A stretch of DNA of 64,000 nt from Ctenosaura bakeri (Eukaryota > Chordata > Lepidosauria > Squamata > Iguanidae): assembly GCA_948474755.1 (NCBI GenBank), contig CAOLHI010000655.1:1-64000 (forward strand). The letters run 5' to 3'. Both the position numbers and the translations under genes were made by a program. The notes under the pieces were generated by a model. It saw only the letters and a program-made list of their open reading frames with translations, was not told the origin of the DNA and searched no databases. The stretch's first letter is position 1. Every line of letters starts with the position of its first letter. Shown here in pieces: positions 11,247 through 23,317 of this stretch.

Positions 11247-11639
11247 ATCCCATTCCACCCTTCCTGAAATTACTGAACACAAACTGAGGTTTGCACTCTG
11301 TCTTACCTTCTACCTACTTAACAAATAATACACTGTTAAAGAAAACACTGGCTTTTAAAAAAAAATGGTATGATATTAGAAGTTACAGGGCACTTTTTTT
11401 AAAGATGGAAGAAACAAAACAGTTTCTATTTTGCGTGTCAGCTTTTCAGTGTGATAAAGCCACCCATATTAAACTAGCACAATACAAGCAAATTCAGCAT
11501 GAGCCTGACTGTGGTATTGTGGGAGTTCTGTGACTCTTTCATACACTTGAATCCACCTTCTGGGGATTTCCAGTCACAGTCAGGAATGTGTGTCTATGCC
11601 TGCAGAAGGCAAGCTTACTAGGAACAGCTGGTCTGTGGA

Positions 11640-11775
11640 ATTACGAGAGGGGCCGGAGATCAGTGCTTTGCATGCAGAAGGTCCCAGGTCAATTCTTAGG
11701 CATCTCCAGCTTAAACGATATCAGGTGGCAGGTGCTGAGAGAAAAAAGGGACCAAGGGACACACTAAGAATTGGG
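11640..11775 (+). repeat. tRNA-derived SINE (GCATGCAGAAGGTCCCAGGT type)
   Basis: TGCTTTGCATGCAGAAGGTC followed by CCAGGTCAATTCTTAGGCAT is a tRNA-like box A/box B arrangement, with the continuation TCTCCAGCTTAAA and AGGTGGCAGGTGCTGAGA. This is a different SINE lineage from the one at 10133. A minus-strand copy is at 27600-27770 and a 3' fragment at 39225-39310. Confidence 0.75.
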
Positions 11776-11802
11776 AAGCTTCACAGACTGAATTAAATAG
11801 TT

Positions 11803-12145
11803 GCTGTTAACTGCTACGAGGTCAACTTCGGGCCTTTCTCCACTACACTGCTATAGTGCTATTATTCCACTTTCAACATCCTGTGGAATTCTGGGGTTTG
11901 TAGTTTACTAAGGCCCAAGAGCTCTCTGGCTGAGAATTCTAAATGCCTTTCCCTAAACTGTAAGCCTCAGGATTCCATAGGATGCTGAAAGCAGAATAAT
12001 AGCACTATAACGGTGTAGTGCAGAAAGGCCCTTTGACTTACGACTTACAACAATGCTATAAATGAGGAACATCCAAGTCACCCTGTCATCAACAGCCTTG
12101 CTCAGGTCTTGCAGATCCAGGGCCATTGCTTCCTTAACTGCTATA
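11803..12145 (-). repeat. BovB-like LINE 3' tail, split by a family A element
   Basis: The tail GTTGCTGTTAACTGCTACGA lies left of the MITE and the preceding 3'UTR (…CCTGTCATCAACAGCCTTGC, CTCAGGTCTTGCAGATCCAG) to its right. Both match the inverse of the BovB end near 9615-10002. The MITE at 11831-12031 split it. Confidence 0.6.
11831..12031. mobile_element. Family A palindromic MITE, long form
   Basis: The ends GGGCCTTTCTCCACTACACT and GTAGTGCAGAAAGGCCC pair, as do the inner blocks ATTCCACTTTCAACATCCTG and CATAGGATGCTGAAAGCAGA. A central unpaired spacer contains AGAGCTCTCTGGCTGAGAAT. This is the long, spacer-containing version of the family. Confidence 0.85.
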
Positions 12146-12735
12146 CAGTAGTAAATTAAGTATACATACACATTACTGTTATTGCAAGAGTGTTAGGGAC
12201 AGTGGAGCCCACCATACTATCCCATATGTGCTTGAGTGCTGCTCTTTACTGTAAGATAAATGTCATGTTCTCAGCTGTGAGAAATGTAAAAATTACCAGT
12301 TTTCAAACTTTCTTACCAATTACAATAACTAAACATCAAGTATTTGTTTTCTAGCTTAGATTAACTATTTGATGGTTTGCTCGATGCTCTCCCATTCTGA
12401 AAGAGGGACATAAACACTTCAGACTTTCCTAGTAATGAGGATATCTTCTAGATGCAAATGTGATGTGTAAGTAGCTTAAACATTTTGGGGTATTAATCTG
12501 ACACAGAAGTGCATGTAAGCTCCAGTTACAAACTTTTCTAGTTGTCAGAGTATCTTTGCAACAAAGTGTATACCAGTTTTTAAATGTAATTTGGAAATAC
12601 TTTAATGATCTGGGTGTACAGTTTATGATCATGTTTTCAGAGGGAGAGAGATAGTGGCAGTGAACAGCTTTTGGGTTTTTCTAGAAAATAGGAATGTCCA
12701 ATATGGTGCATTGTACCCCATTTCAGATCTCCAGG

Positions 12736-12946
12736 GGCCCTTTCACACTACACAATTATATGTGTGATGCTACTTTAACTGTCATAGTTCCATCCTATAG
12801 AATCCTGGGATTTGTAGTTTCAGCCAGAGAACTCTACTCCCTTACCAAACAACAAACACCAGGTATGCATAGTATACATAGTATGCAGCCATGATGGTTA
12901 AAGTGGAATAATGGTGCAATAATTGTGTTGTGTTAACAGGTCATAA
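12736..12946. mobile_element. Family B palindromic MITE
   Basis: The left arm CCTTTCACACTACACAATTA and right arm CAATAATTGTGTTGTGTTAA face each other around TTTAACTGTCATAGTTCCAT and ATGATGGTTAAAGTGGAATA. It is a sister of family A, with a shared GGAATCCTGGG core but the terminus ACACAATTATAG. Moderately diverged. Confidence 0.75.
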
Positions 12947-13106
12947 GTCACAGAAATCACATAACAATTCCAATACCTAAGCAAGCAAGTGGACAAGGCC
13001 CAAACGTCATTATATATATATATTAGATATATATTTATATCTGATGTTAATTAATGTACTGTGCATATTTCCTTTTTACCTCTGGTAATGATGTTAAGAT
13101 TCAGTT

Positions 13107-13278
13107 CAAGTGTGGCGGAGCAGTTTGAGCACTGGACGACAACCCTAGAAATGAGAGGTCAATTACCTGCTCAGCCATGGAAGCCCAATGGGTGACCTTG
13201 AGTATGTCACACACACTCTCAGTCCCCGAAAATCCTGTGATAGGGTCACCTTAGGGTTGCCATAAGTTGTAAACAATG
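13107..13278 (+). repeat. tRNA-derived SINE
   Basis: TTTGAGCACTGGACGACAAC (box A side), a weak box B near 13158, then CATGGAAGCCCAATGGGTGA, GTCACACACACTCTCAG and GCCATAAGTTGTAAAC. It is the same family as 10133-10325, and its 3' end abuts the family A element. Confidence 0.75.
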
Positions 13279-13404
13279 GTCATTTCCGCACGACACTCTT
13301 ATAGCGCGATGATTCCACTTTCAACCTCCCAGAACTGCAAACCCCAGGATTCCATAGGAGGTTGAAAGTGGAATCATCACGCTATAAGAGTGTCATGCAG
13401 AAGG
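13279..13404. mobile_element. Family A palindromic MITE, short form
   Basis: The arms GTCATTTCCGCACGACACTC and the inner AGCGCGATGATTCCACTTTC pair with their complements at 13355-13403. The middle is reduced to CCCAGAACTGCAAACCCC, so there is little loop. It sits between two SINEs. Confidence 0.82.
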
Positions 13405-13640
13405 GAGCCCTGGTGGCGCAGTGGTTAAATACCAGTACTGCAAGCCAAAAGGTTGTAAGTTCGATCCTGCCGGGCTCCAAGGTTGACTCAGCCTTCCATC
13501 CTTTCGCAGGTCGGTAAAATGAGTACCCAGCTTGTTGGGGGCATGTACAGAAATGTTTCGAAATACATGCTATTTGTAAGTTGTTCGCCGCCTCGATCCA
13601 TATGGAGAGGCGGGATACAAATAAATTTAAAAAATGTTCA
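13404..13640 (+). repeat. Sauria/Squam-type SINE
   Basis: Box A GGTGGCGCAGTGGTTAAAT and box B GTTGTAAGTTCGATCCTG lie about 35 bp apart, then GGTTGACTCAGCCTTCCATC, GGTCGGTAAAATGAGTACCC and a tail GAGGCGGGATACAAATAAAT. This is the standard layout of the squamate tRNA-derived SINE with a LINE-like 3' end. Near full length. Confidence 0.85.
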
Positions 13641-13754
13641 ATGTGATTTGCTGCTTCTGCACTAGCCCTTGCTTTCATGAATTGCAGCTCTTGAGTAAGC
13701 ATTAGAAAACAATCTTGGCCATTGGAGAGCACACTGCTAGATATATCCTGTTTA

Positions 13755-14466
13755 ACAAAGTAGAAGTGTTTACTTCTTTAACAGAAATTTTGGTATCAGA
13801 AACAACATGCAAAGAATATGGATTGGTTCCTGCACCACAAAAAAGAGGAGCAAACTTATTATCCCAAACTAAGAATATGCATATGTGAAATTAAACAACC
13901 AGATCAGTAAGCCATGCATAAATTTAAAAACAAAAACAGTTTGAACTTACTGTACACCACCTGAAGGCTTTTTCCAAAATGCATCCAGGAATGACTTCTA
14001 ATTTCACGAACCTCCACTTTTTAAATTATTTCTGTATTGGTGGCCAAACATACAGGTTTATGCTTTATTAACATGCTGGGAATACCTGGAAACACAGGCT
14101 GGTCTCTCTTTTCTTTGTGTTTTGCTATTCACATATGCTCAGTAAGGGATTCTGAAGGCAAATGCTTTCTACTTTGCCTGCCTGTTTGCAGGTGCAAACA
14201 GCTACAATAGAGGTGGCTAAAGCAAAATCCTATTCTTTCTCAGCTGAAACTTTATTGCATTGATTACTACAGACACACCGCCACAACCTGACCACAAAGT
14301 CTGTCTGTCCAGCCCTCCTTCATCATTTTCTCACTGTTGATGCTGCTAAAGAAATCTTCAAGCTAGACAGAGGACCAGGAGGAAAGCAAAGGCTGGACAG
14401 GCATAAAAGACTTTGTGAAAATGAGCTTGTTTGTCAGAGTATTTATTAACAGGGGTACACCTGTAT
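13755..14466. mobile_element. Tigger-like DNA transposon remnant, copy 2
   Basis: Parallel to 10495-11246: it shares AACATGCAAAGAATA, AACCAGATCA, AGGCTTTTTCCAAAATG and TGCTGCTAAAG in the same order, and ends in TTAACAGGGGTACACCTGTA. The left terminus is eroded. It is non-coding. Confidence 0.65.
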
Positions 14467-14477
14467 AGTGGTATACT

Positions 14478-15315
14478 TGTTACTTCCGGTATGGCACCCT
14501 GGGTGAGGACCCCCAGATATCACTTTGATATCATCTAATTCGGCCTTGGCTGGACTGGCTCGCAGTTCCCACACTCCACGTGTTTGCGAGGTCCTCCGGA
14601 CAAGCACAGACATGAGTGCGGCCACTAATGGTTTTGCATACCAGACTCTATTGAGGCCAGCAGCCTAAACTCCGCTCCCAGCTTCAGGGGACTTTCAGCT
14701 GCAAACTACACAATAGTCGCCCGGCTCTCAGACGAGCTACTCTTTTATGTTGAGTCATCAACGTCCCAGCCACGCTATTGTCAATCCAATCATGCTAAAC
14801 TTGACCTTTCCAAATCCTTTGTCCAGCGCCAAAACTCCTTTTGTTCTCACCTGGCTTGCCATAGCCGAGAGGCACAAACTCCTCTATAAAAACCCCTCAC
14901 TTTCAACCGATCTTCAGATCACTTTGGACTGTCATCCCACCTTGCTGCTGGTTGTCTAAGGGACTCCCCTCAGCTCCCCAGACTGAGCTTTCTTCCCCGG
15001 AAACCCTCTTCTCTCCAGGACTACGAGACAGGTCGTATTGCCTTTCCCAAACAAACCTCTGTTTCTATTTCTCAGCTAGTTAGTTTATGTTTTGTCCTTC
15101 GTGTTTTTGTCTTTAATAAAGAATTGTCTGATATTTGGAAAACCTTGTCTAGCTGCTCTCTGACCTGCCACTGTATACATTGGGTTTAAAGATCCTTGCA
15201 AAGTTACCCTGCCTCTTGCTAGCCAAAAGAGTGGTTCAGCTAATTTTCCCCCAACTGGTATTTTAATTGGCAATCTGGGCACCCCTCCCGGGACCCCCCA
15301 AAACACAGGGTAACA
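14478..15315 (+). mobile_element. Solo LTR, TGTTAC/GTAACA family
   Basis: 838 bp with TG...CA ends, flanked by the 4-bp duplication TACT (14474-14477 and 15316-15319). A TATA box, TATAAAA, lies at 14885-14891 and AATAAA at 15115-15120, giving a normal U3-R-U5 order on the plus strand. No internal sequence or second LTR is present, so it arose by LTR-LTR recombination. It belongs to the same LTR group as 62100-62953. Confidence 0.9.
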
Positions 15316-15319
15316 TACT

Positions 15320-18237
15320 GAATGCTGTGTGGAACTTCAGTTTTAATTTCACTTCCAGCTGATTGTGGAATCTAGAGTCTCAGAAATAGTTATAGACTCT
15401 AACATCAAAGCATCCTAGGGCAATGGTTTTAGAAGAGTGGAATGGCCAGACAGCACAAGGCACACATATCTGTACCCCTCTACTATTGAGGGATGCTAGG
15501 AAAACCAGTATTTTGAGCCTTGCTACAACTGAAAGAGATTTCTGTATGGAAATAGCCAAAGCCAAAGACAGCACTCTACAAACTGTGTCCAAGTCAATAT
15601 TAAATTAGGTAGTCTCACCCTAGATAGGTGGAAGTGACTGCAACTGCCACAAGTGAGTCACTTCATGGTGCTCTACAGCTACATCATTCCCTGGATATGT
15701 GCTTGATTATCACCAATTACCTGAACTCATACTACTTTTAAGTTTCAGGATGGCTCTTCCTTTTCTTTTGGCATTTTACTCTCTAATGTTACATTTTTGC
15801 TGGCTAGCTTTGGAGCTTCACAACTATTACTTAATCTATATTCTCCCTACTCTCAGTCCATCCTAGTACCTTTTTGAAAGTGCATCATTATTTACTCTTC
15901 CATTCTTTCTCTTCCTTCACACACAACTCTAAGCCGATGGTGACATGTCTCCCAGCCCAAGCCTGACTCTAACACATAATGTATTTCTGTTTCATGCACT
16001 GCCTAATTTTTTGTAGGCATTCTCTTAAAAGTGTTGTTCCTTCCTCAATAAATTCCCAAGGCCTCATTGGCCTGGCTCTCTTGTAGATGTTTACATTTAA
16101 TCTTAACTGAAACTTAGATTGTTTCCGCAAATCCAGAAATTCTCCTTGTATTTATTTAGCTCACTTCTTTTCCCCATCCCCCTCATCATGTTCCACTTCC
16201 TTCCTGGTTATATCACTATGCTGTTAGCATGCCATTACTGCATTCTACTACATCTACCAATCTCCTTTAATTCGTTTTTTCCTTCTTTTTCATTTTTAAT
16301 TTCATCCTAAACATCTATTCTCTCCTTTTAAGATTTGTGTAGTCTCTATGATCTTTCACCTCCCAATGCCTCTCTCATTTTTTCTTAATGACTTCAAATC
16401 CTTCTTCATCTCCCCATTCCTTCTTCCTTCAAGAGATTTGATCACACTACATAATTATAGTGTTATGATTCCATTTTAACTGCCATGGTTCTATCTTATG
16501 GAATCCTGGGATGGACTGTTTATGGGAGGCAGGCATTTAGAATCCTCAGCCAGAGAGCTCTTCTGGTGCCTCTGAAGAAACTGCAAACCCCAGGAGAATA
16601 GTAGTGCCATAACTGGGTACTGTGAATGGGCCCAAAATATCCTGGATGACTTCAGGATCCATTTGACGTTAATACTACTTCCAGCACTTTCTCCTGTTAT
16701 TTATTTTTTAATGTCTTTATAGAATTTAGAATTCTATAATTATTACTTCTTGTTCTCTTACGGACTTTTTCCTTTCTTCTGACCACCATCTTGTTATACT
16801 GACCAATTTTACCTCTCAACTCTGTAGAACTTAACATTTAGGGGGACCCCAATGAATCAGTTTTTTTCTACCCTTCTCCTTTGCTGTCCTGTTCCATCAC
16901 CAGAAATACAAGACAGTTATGAAATGCTTATGCTTAGTACTGCTGCTGCTTGATAAAAGTTAAATGTAATTTCTGATACTTAATTTTTACCTTTCTTTGA
17001 CAGAACATGGTATACCTCGGACACTTCAGCTGTGAAAAGACACTTACCTTTTCCCTTCAATACTACCATTATTGAGTACTCAAAACTTACTCTGTGTTCT
17101 GAAATCATTGTTGAAATGTTTCCCATTCCACACACATACAAACTCCATGTCTGTTTACAGAAATTCAACCCATCCATCATTTATAGACACAAAAATACAT
17201 CGTTTCTTTCCCCGCTCCTAATCAACACACCTGCGGTGCACACCCTGCCCTCTCTGTCACCTAGCAGCACCTTCCAAAGTAGCTGGATTTGCCCCACAGC
17301 TCCTACTGTCAGTCTCCACTGAGTAGGCTCTACAGCTCTCTGCAAACCATCCCCTCCCAGATTACCACCAGCCCTCTCTCAAACTTAACAAAGCAGGCAG
17401 CCATTAACAAAAGCCTTTTCCATCTTCTCCTTCAATTTTTGGAGAGGATTTTGTAGGTAGCCATGGCAGTCCTTTGCAAATTGCCTACTATAGCCACCTG
17501 CCATCCTCCTTTCCTAATAATGCCTGGATGTCAATGCATTTTATGGAAAGGAAAAGGAGATGGTGGACATCTACAACCCAGGTGCTTTATTTTCTGGTTA
17601 TCTAAGGTGAAAGCAATAAATAAATTAGGAAGGGTGGGAGACCTGCAATAGCAAGAAGAGACATATATCCATGGGTGCACTGCATATTTTTCTCCACTAA
17701 CATTGTGTAGGGACACTGCTTGTACTGTCATTGCAGGACTGGGATTGGTATAGCAGTATAGTTATAGAGGCAGTTGTTTCCATCACTCTTTAAAACTGGC
17801 ATTCTTAGGTTGGTGGGAGGCTCCTCATCATATCTAAATGCCATGAAACAAACATGCAAGTGATCACCATACTCATATACATCAGTTTTCACAACTTGGA
17901 AGCATTATCTTTGTGGCAGAAGGAAGGTGTTTACTCACCTATCTCTTCCACAACAGGCATTCTTTGCACTTTTTTTACATAATACCGTATAATTGTTAAA
18001 ATGTGTGGTGTAATGAGCCTGTACTTATTCACACAAAAAGTATGGATCAGTAGAGTTGTCAGGAGTGGTGTCAATCAAATGTATTTACTTCCCTTCACAG
18101 CTTTTGGATAATGCCATACTAAGGTATAGTACTTCCAAAAAAAAAAAAAAAAAAGCAGAATTCAGTAGAACAGGTCTAAAAGGAAAAGCTGGGTCTCATG
18201 ACATCTATACAGAGATAAATTCAGGCTCAGATGCCAG
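15320..18237. other. Mostly unannotated sequence
   Basis: Apart from the family B element at 16437-16633 I recognise no exon, RNA gene or repeat. Pyrimidine-rich stretches dominate 15740-16440. Short open frames (for example 17032-17322 plus) look random. An A-run lies at 18138-18154. Confidence 0.5.
16437..16633. mobile_element. Family B palindromic MITE
   Basis: The left part TCACACTACATAATTATAGT with ATTTTAACTGCCATGGTTCT faces a right part ending GTACTGTGAATGGGCCC. The spacer has TCAGCCAGAGAGCTCTTCTG. The right arm has lost its inner block. Confidence 0.7.
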
Positions 18238-18380
18238 GTACCCTTTACACAATTATAGTACTATGTTTCTGTTTTAACTGCTGTGGAATCCTGATATTTG
18301 CAGTTTAGTGAGGGATATTTAGAATTTTCACCTAGAGAGCCCTAGTGTTTCACCAAACTACAAATCAGCTTCAGTGCATC
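18238..18380. mobile_element. Family B MITE, left part
   Basis: CCCTTTACACAATTATAGTA, then TTTTAACTGCTGTGGAATCC and a spacer with GAGAGCCCTAGTG. The right arm is mostly missing. Confidence 0.6.
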
Positions 18381-18429
18381 CATGTGTACATCACTGCCAT
18401 TTTAGGTACAGGATGTGACATGGTCACGT

Positions 18430-19170
18430 TAGCTTAAAAATTGTATATGCAGAGACCTCAGGTAAGCAGGGCCCACTATATAGTGCCAAGAACAAGGGAA
18501 GTCAAAGTACCACTCTCTTCTGCATTGGTGAGACCTCATCTGGAATACTATGTCCAGTTCTGGGCACTAAAACTGAAGAAGGATATTGAAAATCTGGAGT
18601 GTGTCCAGAAGAGGATGACCAAGATAGTAAAAGGCCTGGATACCAACCTGTATGAGGAATGGCTCAGGGAACTGGGTAGAAGACTCAGAGGTGATATGGT
18701 TATCATCTTTAAATATCTGAACAGATGTAATGTGGAAAATAGAATCAGCTTTTTTATTTCTGCTGCTCCAGAAATCAGAACACAAACCAGTCAATTCAAA
18801 TTATAAGAAAATGGATTCCATCTAAACGTTAGGGAGAACTCTTTCACTCTTGGGGCTGTTCTAGGTCATTTCCAGACTAGCCTATTATAATGCTATTATT
18901 CCACTATCAACATCCTATGGAATCCTGGGGTTTGCATTTTAGAGAGGGGCTTGGGCCCAGGCCCCTCCCTAAACTGCAAATCCCAGGATTCCATAGGATG
19001 TTGAAAGTAGAATAATAGCACTATAACAGGCTAGTCCAGAAATGGCCCTACAGTGGGACAGAGTACCCCAGAGGGTTGTGGACTCTCTTTTGGAGGTTTT
19101 TAAGCAGAGGTTGGACTAGATGGCCCTTGTTGTCCCTTACAACTGTAAGATTCCATGGTTTTATGAACAT
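18430..19170 (+). repeat. CR1 LINE 3' part, old, split by a family A element
   Basis: The frame 18441-18806 reads like the CR1 ORF2 C-terminus ([20 protein letters not shown], then ENLECVQKRMTKIVKGL). The coding sequence and 3'UTR continue after the MITE: CAGTGGGACAGAGTACCCCA, then GGTTGGACTAGATGGCCCTT at 19100-19130. It is decayed, lacking the reverse transcriptase and endonuclease regions. Confidence 0.8.
18864..19048. mobile_element. Family A palindromic MITE inserted in CR1
   Basis: GGTCATTTCCAGACTAGCCT pairs with AGGCTAGTCCAGAAATGGCC; the centre is AGGGGCTTGGGCCCAGGCCCCT, itself palindromic, with no spacer. The host CR1 reads across as CTGTTCTA/CTACAGTGG, so a short CTA duplication is possible. 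Confidence 0.85.
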
Positions 19171-19774
19171 CTGCTAGAACTGAGGTAGAGAAAATAAAAT
19201 GGGCATATGAGATCATCCATGTGGATTCAGTGAGTCATCGTGGTGACCACTGGGCTATATGTTTGTGGTAACTTGCTGGGTTTAAGTGTTCAAAGCAGTT
19301 TTGTGGGACTGCTAATTTGGGGAACTGGCGCAGAGTGTGGGAGTGTTTAATCCTTTCCTCCTATGCCATTTCCCTGGTCTAATTGCTCCCAGAGCTGGTA
19401 TTAGCCCCCAGCATTGCTTCATTGATTACATTAACAACCCCAGAAAGCTGCTCTGAAGTTTTAAAAACACCACAGAGATTCTTGAACAGAGATCTTTTGC
19501 ATCATGTTTGTCTTTTAAATGATGAAACTTTCCCCTGTCTACTGTTATATTACTAATCATATTCCTAATCAAGTCATTAGTCTTTAAAAAAAAATTCTTT
19601 TTGACCTGTCCAGTATTATCACTTTATGTTAGCTTACTGAGCCTTCTCCAAGCTGTATTTATGCCTCTACCAGGCAAATAGCATGGACATTTACATTCCC
19701 TGTCACACAGCTACATTTCACTCTTAGTTCTGGACATTTGTTATCCTAGAACCTTAGCCTCCAACAGCCCTTTT

Positions 19775-19885
19775 GAAGACCTCACCTGGAATACTGTGTC
19801 CAGTTCTAGGCACAAAAATTCAAGGAGGAAATTGAAAACCTGCAATGCGTCCAGAGGAGGATGACCAAGATGGCAGATATTTCCA
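19775..19885 (+). repeat. CR1 LINE fragment
   Basis: CTCACCTGGAATACTGTGTC, CAGTTCTAGGCAC and TGCGTCCAGAGGAGGATGAC match the same CR1 ORF2 segment as 18530-18620. It is bounded by plain sequence. Confidence 0.7.
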
Positions 19886-20214
19886 GCCCATCTCATTGCA
19901 ATATTTTGCTGTCAATGAACAAACATAAGATGAATCTAAACAGGAACTATGTTCATTGAATTTGATGCTTATCTGATGAGACATATAATTTAACTAAGAA
20001 CATATATATTACAGAAAAATATTTATTTAAAAAAGAGAAAAGTAGGTGAATAAAGCTAGTGCAAAAAAGAAGTTTCTTTCTACAATCTATAATCAGGGTT
20101 AGCCACAAGACCTTTGATTTACTGTTTATGCCAGTGTAATGGAGATTAGTATGTGATTTCAACTAAGCATGTTTCATTTAACTGCACCAATACTACTCTT
20201 TTGCACACAAGTAA
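19886..20214. other. Unannotated stretch
   Basis: AT-rich, with no feature recognised. Confidence 0.5.
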
Positions 20215-20450
20215 TTGTCCTGACGGCCTAAATACTGTAAAGGAACCAGATCCCATCTGATCTTAGAAACGAAGCAGAATTAGCCTTGGTTAGTACTTGG
20301 AAAGGAGACCACCAACAAATACCAGGTGCTGTCAGGTGTATTTCAGAGGAGGGAACTGGCAAAACCACCTCTGAGTATCCCTTACCTAGGAAAACCCTAT
20401 CAAATTCATGGAGTTGCTATAAGTCAACAGGCAACTTGAAGGCACATACA
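20215..20450 (+). repeat. 5S rRNA-derived SINE
   Basis: The head follows 5S rRNA: GATCCCATCTGATCTTAGAA, ACGAAGCAGAATTAGCCTTG, GTTAGTACTTGGAAAGGAGA, then ATACCAGGTGCTGT. The tail GAGTTGCTATAAGTCAACAG with CTTGAAGGCACATACAC is the LINE-like 3' end. It therefore has an internal type-1 Pol III promoter origin, not tRNA. It is too diverged to be a 5S gene. Confidence 0.85.
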
Positions 20451-21511
20451 CATGCAATTACCCTGAAGTGGAGTAACATATCCAGTTTTTATATTTTCAC
20501 ACACACAACATCATTACAGATTTAATGATGAAACAGTATCCTTATAAAGCATATAGTATACAAAAGAATAGGGCCAAAATTAACTTACCTCAAATGTAAG
20601 AAACGTACTTGTGAAGCTGTTAATTTTTAACCCTGGCTGTCTGACTTCAACGTTGTGAGCATAAATTGCAGCAGCACATTCTGGCTAGACCGACTGGGTA
20701 CATGCAAAGGTCAGGCAGCAGCTCTCCTGAAACCAGCTCTCCTTTTCTGTAAATCATTGAGAAGATGGAGGAATGCAGCTGTGACTTGGATCTTCAAAAA
20801 ATTCATCCTTCTCCTACAACCAGAACATATTCATATGACAAAGATATTGTGGGCTGAATTATCAATCATACCCACACAATAAGCAACTATGTTCATTCTT
20901 CCACTTAATAACAACAGTATAGATTATACCGGCAACATGCAGAATTTTATGAACTGGACTTCTGTGCTGCCTTTTGATCCAGAAGAATCCCTCATTGCCA
21001 GTTTACAAAAAAAAAACAAAATACAATTAATTTGGGACTCTATCCATCCATTCCGATAGGATACACTACTTTGGTACTGGCCATCCTCTTCCCCTCCATC
21101 CCAACTTTTTAGTCATTATGACCCTTCTGTCTCCTTTGCTTTCCAGATCACTATCCCAACTGCTGAACTTTAACTGCTGAGTTGCCTTCTGGTCCTCTCC
21201 TTACACTTTTCTCCGAAGGACAGCAGGCCTTTCAACTGGCCAAGGTTGAAAAGAAGGAAGCCAGATGCAAAGGCTGTGAGATGCTGAATGCAGAGTCAGT
21301 TCCTTCTTACAGGCTCCTTTTTACCCTCATAGGATCATGGTGCTGCCTGATGATACATGGCAGAACTACAGAGGATGTGAAATTTTGCATATCTCAACTT
21401 CTGCAGCAAATTAAGATGTCTCACTGACCTCACTCCAGGGTACAAACTCATGTTGTCCAAAAAATCTTTGTACTCCAGAACCTCACTAAGAGGAGAGCTG
21501 GAATCCTGGAC
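20451..21511. other. Unannotated stretch
   Basis: No exon or repeat recognised. Short A-runs only. Confidence 0.5.
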
Positions 21512-21514
21512 TGA

Positions 21515-21851
21515 GGCCCTTTTTGCACAGCATTTCTGAAGCGAAAGGGCCCCTTGAGCGTCGCATAAATGTGAGGAACGGTCCAAACAATGCACTCACA
21601 TTTGCGCGACGCTCAAGAGCCTGTTGCGGACCGCACACACATTTTTTCATTTTCAGCTCAAAGCCGAAAATGCTGCACAGTCACGCACTGCTCCAGGTCC
21701 CTGTGCACACTTACCTTGTGCGCGGAGCCTTGGGAGCCAGGCTGGCCAGCTGTGGAGCCCAAGCAGGAGGGATGCGAGAGCATTCCTATGAAGGCTTCCT
21801 GAGCGAGCCCCACAGCCCAGCACTGGGAAAAGGTAAAGTGCGAAAAGGGCC
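21515..21851. mobile_element. MITE with GGCCC-TTTTTGCAC ends (Harbinger-like duplication)
   Basis: The ends GGCCCTTTTTGCAC and GTGCGAAAAGGGCC are inverted, and TGA flanks both sides (21512-21514, 21852-21854). Inside, TTGAGCGTCGCATAAATGTG faces CACATTTGCGCGACGCTCAA, forming a second inverted repeat. It is CpG-rich against an AT-rich background and has no coding potential. The family is not named. Confidence 0.7.
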
Positions 21852-21854
21852 TGA

Positions 21855-23317
21855 GTATAGAATTTGCTTTTTACTCCCTAGCTGTTTGAAAGCAAATCAA
21901 CAAGAACCAACCACTGTTGGTCTTCCAAGCAGTAAAGAAACAATACTACACCACTTTCTCTCTTTGACTTTGCAAAAGGGAAATAAACTTACACATGCCA
22001 CTCCAGTTCCTGATGGGCCATTATGAAGTAACTTGTCCTTTCCTCCAGAATCCAGCACAGTGCATGTGTGCACACATATGCACATGTACACACACTTTGT
22101 GATTTTATTAATCCACATTTGCAGCCATTTCCTCACTTTCTATCATCCAAGTTTACCAGTCATTGATTAAAGAAGATTTTAGAAGTTTCACTAAATAAGC
22201 TAATGAATAACAAAAAGAACATATGATGAATGAGATGGACCTGAACAGCACAATAACCAAAGTACTAAACATATACTATAATCAATATATACTTTAATTT
22301 TTGCAGTTAAAAACTTAATTTCTTAACCAACTCTGTGCAAGATGGAGTAAGAAGTTGTTTTCAGGCTTGATTTAGAGCTCATGTGAGAAATGTATGTCCC
22401 TCCAGTTATTACTGGGACTGCGCCTCCAGCCTGACTCAGCCAAGAAACCAACAGGGATGGATTTGAGGAGGCAGATTGCAATAATCAACAAGAACTGGAG
22501 GAGCACACAATCTACAGCTCTGCTTAACTGAGCCTGCTGGGAGTAACCCATCAACTGTTTTACATGAAGAGTACTAATACCACTTGAAGGACACGGACAG
22601 CTTCAGCAATATCAAGTCATAAGTGGTTATCTTGTAGCCAGTAGTTAACAGAATCACTGAGAGGACAACAAACTACCAAGCCAAAGAATCCAAAAGAATG
22701 TGAATGGTGTTGAAAGAGATCCAACAGACATGTGATTCTGGCTTTTAATAATCTATGCATTCAGCTAGACAGCAAAAAGAGATGGGCTCAGGAACTCACA
22801 AAGAAACAACAAACAACAAATGCATAGGTTTTGAAACAAGCACCAACACTACAGAACAGGCATGAACAATGTAGCAATCTGGTGATGGACCAAAGAACTA
22901 GTCCTGGCTGATGAAAATGACAGACACATGTTTATTTCTCCTCCTCTTTCCAGTGAAACTGTGTGATGTGAGTTTCATGCTGGCAGCTTTCCTACCTCCA
23001 CTCCAACTCACTGGCTGCTGTTGGCATTGTTGCTCTTGCATGCGGAAACACACAGTGCAATGACATGGATTCTTTAATGTACATCACTGTTGATACAATG
23101 GTGGTGGCTGAGTACTTGATAGTCAAAGACATGGGTTCAAACAAATGAGCTGGCACAACCTCAGTTTACTGCTTTTTAAAGAACTTTTATTAAAATTATA
23201 AGTAAGCTTACTGTAATGTGCTCTACATGGGGCTGCCAGTGATATTCATGGCAATCAAAAGGCACAAAACACCAAAGTAGTCTTCTACAATAAGAAGAAA
23301 ACATGCCTGCTGAACAA
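21855..23317. other. Unannotated stretch
   Basis: No exon or clear repeat recognised. A TG/CA-rich patch lies near 22055-22095. Confidence 0.45.

Noticed and set aside
13404..13500. tRNA gene
   Set aside because: Box A and box B are present, but there is no clover-leaf and the sequence continues into a SINE body and tail.
20215..20345. 5S rRNA gene
   Set aside because: Many substitutions across the promoter and a SINE tail attached; it is a retroposed derivative.
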